Shown here: piece by piece, positions 60,761 through 64,000 of the stretch
Numbering within the stretch: position 1 is the stretch's first letter
Layout of the letters: every line of letters begins with the position of its first letter
From: a bacterium
GTDB lineage: Bacteria; Bacillota; Bacilli; Lactobacillales; Streptococcaceae
DNA length: 64,000 nucleotides
Direction: 5' to 3'
Assembly (NCBI GenBank): GCA_905221205.1
Contig: CAJNCG010000002.1
Location: forward strand, 514,926 to 578,925
Program-made: the position numbers and the translations under genes
Notes under the pieces: model-generated
Database searches by the model: none
Seen by the model: only the letters and a program-made list of their open reading frames with translations
What the model was told of the DNA's origin: nothing

Positions 60761-62254
60761 TTATAAAGTATTGGACAAATGAATTTGATTTGATAAACAG
60801 TTAAGATGATTAACCAAATCCATGATTGACAGATGGTTTCGGCAAATAAACTTCTTGGTGATGCCTGGAATATAGAAATTGGACACGATGATATCGTGAT
60901 CTGTCTGATTTAAAATTTCAGGGCTTGTTTGCAATTCATCCCAAATATCGAAGGTAAAGCGGTTATTACAGTAATAGGAAAGCATATCAACAAAGGTAAG
61001 GGATATGGCATGGTCAAAGTTACTGATAATCAAAACCTTGATAGGTGGTCGATTTTCTAACAACTGGGTAGATAGGTTTTTAGCATGGGTTAAGATGGTG
61101 TACATCAAATGTTCCAACTGTTCAGGATGGTCATACTGTCCAATCGCTTGACGGTATTGAGCCAGTTCTTGACGCGCACTTCCCATAAAGTCTGGGAAGT
61201 AAACTTCGAATTTTTTAATCGTCAATGCTTTTTGTTCAAATAAGATTGGAGTAGAAAATATTTCCTGTCTTTCAAAGAAAGCTGTGTTGTGTAGATGCCA
61301 AATAAGTTCATCTCGGTTGGTAAAAGTAATCTTATACTGTTTTGCTAGACGTTCTAATATTGGACTGAGTAATTGGTAAGAGTATCTTGCTTCACTGTTT
61401 TCTTCTAAAGAGTTGAAGAATTCTTGAGGGTCGAGGAAAATATCATTCTGAAGAAAGGAGATAAAGATTTGGGCAATGATATCTGGAGTCATTTCAAGTC
61501 CCAACTTTTCAGAGAAATGGACAAGTATCTCCTCAAAATTTGGAATATTCATCAAAAGAGGATAGTAGTCATCGTTAAAATGATTAGGTAAATCGATGAA
61601 ATGACCATTTTTGATGCGGTAAATACTGATAGCTAACATCAATTTATACATTCTATAAATTGAAAATCGCATTGGATAATTGGTGATTTTATAGAAGAAA
61701 TCAGCAAACTCTGTTAAGTCCTCTTCAGGAAGGTCGGGGAAAGGCCAGTCTAGGAAATAATAACGCTCAGAAAAGTATTGAGCATAAAAATAGCGAATAT
61801 CGATTTCATTTCCTCGTATCTCAGTTGGAGTAAAAGATAGTTCAATTTGGAATTGAGAAGATAGAGTTTTGGTGATATTTCGACCTAATCGATAGAGATT
61901 GGCATTACTTGAGTGAAGATTTTCAACCGTTCGATAAATCGGTAGACCTTCATTAAAAAACATATACTCTAGTAATTGAAAAGACTGAGAATGGGCAAGA
62001 AAATGTTGATATACATCTTCTACACTAGTTTGCATATCTAAATCTATCATAATTCCGTTGATAGAAGATTGGATATCGATAGTTGGAAAGGCGGTACGTA
62101 ATTCATTTAAATCACTTTTGAGAATTCGTTCTGTACATCCTAAATTGTCAGCGAGTTCATGTAATCTCATCCAATTACGATTTTGAATTAAGATCTCCAT
62201 TAAGCGTAATTGTCTTTGATCTTTTGTGGATAAAAGGTTGCGCATGTAGGTCAT
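60761..62254 (-). CDS. Mga/RofA-type virulence regulator
   Basis: A 497-residue transcription factor. The N-terminal winged-helix region (about 15-75, RQLRLMEILIQNRNWMRLHELADNLGC then LKSDLNELRTAFP) is an HTH_Mga/M-trans type; the long central part resembles the PRD-like Mga domain ([22 protein letters not shown]...), and the C-terminal part resembles an EIIB-like fold (IKVLIISNFDHAISLTFVDML). Length equals RofA, MgrA and RlrA proteins, which control adjacent surface genes. AAGGAGG lies two bases before the first ATG and eleven before a second (62245), so either could be the start. It is divergent from the Mub-like adhesin at 62463, its likely target. Confidence 0.85.
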   Translation of the reverse strand: MTYMRNLLSTKDQRQLRLMEILIQNRNWMRLHELADNLGCTERILKSDLNELRTAFPTIDIQSSINGIMIDLDMQTSVEDVYQHFLAHSQSFQLLEYMFFNEGLPIYRTVENLHSSNANLYRLGRNITKTLSSQFQIELSFTPTEIRGNEIDIRYFYAQYFSERYYFLDWPFPDLPEEDLTEFADFFYKITNYPMRFSIYRMYKLMLAISIYRIKNGHFIDLPNHFNDDYYPLLMNIPNFEEILVHFSEKLGLEMTPDIIAQIFISFLQNDIFLDPQEFFNSLEENSEARYSYQLLSPILERLAKQYKITFTNRDELIWHLHNTAFFERQEIFSTPILFEQKALTIKKFEVYFPDFMGSARQELAQYRQAIGQYDHPEQLEHLMYTILTHAKNLSTQLLENRPPIKVLIISNFDHAISLTFVDMLSYYCNNRFTFDIWDELQTSPEILNQTDHDIIVSNFYIPGITKKFICRNHLSIMDLVNHLNCLSNQIHLSNTL

Positions 62255-62462
62255 TTCCTCCTTAATTCATTATATCATATTATTGTCTAAAGTGTACAAA
62301 AATGTTAGAGTAAAAAAAGTGTCTGGATTAAACAGAAAAATGAGAATAAGATAAGTGGCTTTTAGGTACAAAAAGAGAATATATTAATTGCATATAAAAT
62401 ATTGATTTATATATCAAATAGTTGTAGAGTGAAAACTATAAAATACTATCTAGGAGTTCACA
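62255..62462. promoter_or_regulatory. Divergent control region, Mga-like gene and adhesin
   Basis: 208 AT-rich bases. A near-palindrome TTGATTTATATATCAA (402-417) is a candidate operator. TATAAAAT (438-445) may be part of the adhesin promoter and TAGGAG (451-456) is its Shine-Dalgarno sequence. I cannot place the regulator's promoter with confidence. Confidence 0.4.
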
Positions 62463-64000
62463 ATGAAACATTCACATAAAAAATCATTTGACTGGTATAG
62501 CTTGCAACAAAGATACTCCATTCGGAAATATCACTTTGGTGCAGCGAGTGTTTTGCTCGGAACAGCCTTGGTCTTGGGAACTGCTGCCAATGCCCAAGCA
62601 GTACAAGCAGAGGAAAAAAATCCAGAAGCTACTAACAGTGTTTCTGTTGATAAGGTAGAAGAAGCTACCAAACCAGCAGAAGTTTCTACAGCTAAGAAAG
62701 AAACAACCTATGCAGCTCCAACGGTTGCTAATCCAGTAGAAGTAACTCCAGCTAAATCTGAAGATGCTAAAGCACCAGCAGAAAAAGTTGAAGAAGCAAA
62801 AGATAAAAAAGAAGAAGTAAGTCATCAAGATGCTGTTGATAAGTCAAAATTGTTAACGGCTCTTTCACGTGCAGAAAAATTGGAGCTTAAGTTATACACC
62901 GAAGATACTGTAAAACGCCTTCAAACTAGTATCCAATCTGCTAAAGGATTATTAAATAAAGCAGATGTGACAGAGTCAGAATTATCTCAAGCAGAGTCTG
63001 ATCTTCAAGCAGCAGTTATCGCTTTGGAACTTAGAGGGACAACTACAACTAAAGTTGCTGATAAAGCTAAAGTAGTTAGTGAAATTGAATCAGCTGAAAC
63101 GAAAAATGAATCAAAAGTAACTGAACAAACTTCTAAGGTAGAAAAAGAGTCGGCAGAAAAAGATAGAAACGCTTTAAAACCTGTAAAAGGACTCCGAGTA
63201 GAAGATGCAAAGGCCAATAAAGAAGGCGGATGGAATATTCCCTTAGACCAAGAAGCCCGCTTGCAATTAAAGAGTGCTATTGAAGCCCATGCAGCACAAT
63301 CACGTTCACGTCGCCGGAAACGTGATATTGGAGATTTGGACTATACTTTCAAGAAAGTTATGACTCCAGTCAATCCAGGTCATTATGCAGACGCTAAGAG
63401 TGTGGATGAGTTAACAGTTAATCCAGATTTTACCCCTGAGACAGAAATCAACGTTTGGTATAAAGATTTAGGTTATATCAATCTAGTCGATAAAGATGGA
63501 CATTACATCAATTCAAATGGTGAAGTAGTAGAGAATAAAGAAGCAGCTATTCGTCGACAATATAAAAACGACTTTAACGATACAACAAGAGCAGATGTAA
63601 CTGAAATTCCTAATGCACCAGTTGGTTGGAAAATTAGTGACAACCAATCTATTCGTGGATATGATGCAGAAACAAAAACTATTGATCCAAATGACGATAA
63701 TGATTTAGATGCTGTTGGTAAAGACTCTAATGTAGTCATTGAAAAAGAAAATCAAAAAGCTATTATCCGTTACGTAAGTACCAACGGTAACCGTGTTCTC
63801 AAAACAGATGAAGTGACAGGTAAGTCAGGTGAAGGCATTGCCTACAGCACTACAAGTCAAATCACAGAATTCAAGAAACAAGGTTACAATCTTGTTAGCG
63901 ATGAATTCACAGCAGGTGGTGCGAAGGTTTATGACTACGATACAGCACGTGACCAAGTCTACACTGTAACCCTTTCAGAACGTGTTGAACCGGTTAATCC
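62463..64000 (+). CDS. YSIRK surface protein with Mub-like domain, 5' part only
   Basis: The first 512 codons of a gene that continues past the window. Seen: QQRYSIRKYHFGAASVLLGTA signal (about residues 16-36); an Ala/Glu/Lys-rich region; a FIVAR-like helical segment (about 125-195); a basic SRSRRRKRDIGD stretch (about 279-290), typical of the end of the variable N-terminal linker in streptococcal surface enzymes and adhesins; a folded segment with INVWYKDLGYINLVD and GWKISDNQSI; and from about residue 427 a Mub B2-like unit (IIRYVSTNGNRVLKTDEVTGKSG) related to those at 55432-57525. TAGGAG lies six bases before ATG. The anchor motif would be downstream. Likely regulated by the divergent Mga-like protein. 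Confidence 0.85.
   Translation, partial: MKHSHKKSFDWYSLQQRYSIRKYHFGAASVLLGTALVLGTAANAQAVQAEEKNPEATNSVSVDKVEEATKPAEVSTAKKETTYAAPTVANPVEVTPAKSEDAKAPAEKVEEAKDKKEEVSHQDAVDKSKLLTALSRAEKLELKLYTEDTVKRLQTSIQSAKGLLNKADVTESELSQAESDLQAAVIALELRGTTTTKVADKAKVVSEIESAETKNESKVTEQTSKVEKESAEKDRNALKPVKGLRVEDAKANKEGGWNIPLDQEARLQLKSAIEAHAAQSRSRRRKRDIGDLDYTFKKVMTPVNPGHYADAKSVDELTVNPDFTPETEINVWYKDLGYINLVDKDGHYINSNGEVVENKEAAIRRQYKNDFNDTTRADVTEIPNAPVGWKISDNQSIRGYDAETKTIDPNDDNDLDAVGKDSNVVIEKENQKAIIRYVSTNGNRVLKTDEVTGKSGEGIAYSTTSQITEFKKQGYNLVSDEFTAGGAKVYDYDTARDQVYTVTLSERVEPVN

Overview
The window is low-GC DNA from a mitis-group Streptococcus (S. mitis/S. oralis type). Evidence: a BOX element at 42525-42672; a LytC-type choline-binding lysozyme; several YSIRK/LPXTG wall-anchored proteins; and the order apt-metA-dnaD-tpiA-lytC-dpr-dfr-clpX-ysxC-ridA-rapZ-yvcK-whiA-cdaA-cdaR-glmM-degV-dapB-cca-ABCF-mntE-caxP-def, which from memory is the pneumococcal order. 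No phage, IS, CRISPR, tRNA or rRNA is visible.

Region 1 (1-229) is the end of rplA. Region 2 (about 640-29960) is a tandem cluster of giant surface fibrils: complete genes at 791-10561 (3256 aa), 10879-19683 (2934 aa) and 21229-29880 (2883 aa), plus a collapsed copy at 20323-20818 that keeps only the two ends. Each full protein has a YSIRK-type signal, helical N-terminal modules, a large head, 13-17 CshA-type fibril repeats, MucBP-like modules, a Pro-rich wall segment and LPNTG. The last carries a CshA-like (NR2/GEVED) head; the first two share a different head I do not recognise. All four loci share a promoter layout (TTGnnn-17-TGn-TATnAT-like) and a leader with a terminator-like hairpin before a strong Shine-Dalgarno sequence.

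Region 3 (30047-51066) is housekeeping: purine salvage (apt), methionine (metA, with a likely Met box), replication (dnaD-like), glycolysis (tpiA), wall hydrolysis (lytC), iron/peroxide defence (dpr), folate (dfr), proteostasis (clpX), ribosome assembly (ysxC), RidA, the rapZ-yvcK-whiA operon, a ferredoxin-NADP reductase, the cdaA-cdaR-glmM c-di-AMP/cell-wall operon, a DUF1149 protein, a DegV lipid-binding protein, dapB-cca and an ABC-F ATPase.

Region 4 (51103-55290) is a metal-export module: mntE and, divergent from it, a P-type ATPase preceded by a yybP-ykoY (Mn2+) riboswitch. Region 5 (55432-64000) is again surface/accessory: a Mub-like LPXTG-type protein bracketed by two copies of the same 26-bp terminator, a short peptide deformylase paralogue, an unknown membrane protein, a 54-aa membrane peptide, yaaA (apparently leaderless), an Mga/RofA-type regulator, and divergent from it another YSIRK Mub-like adhesin that runs off the window. 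The likely theme is a stable core interrupted by rapidly recombining adhesin loci.
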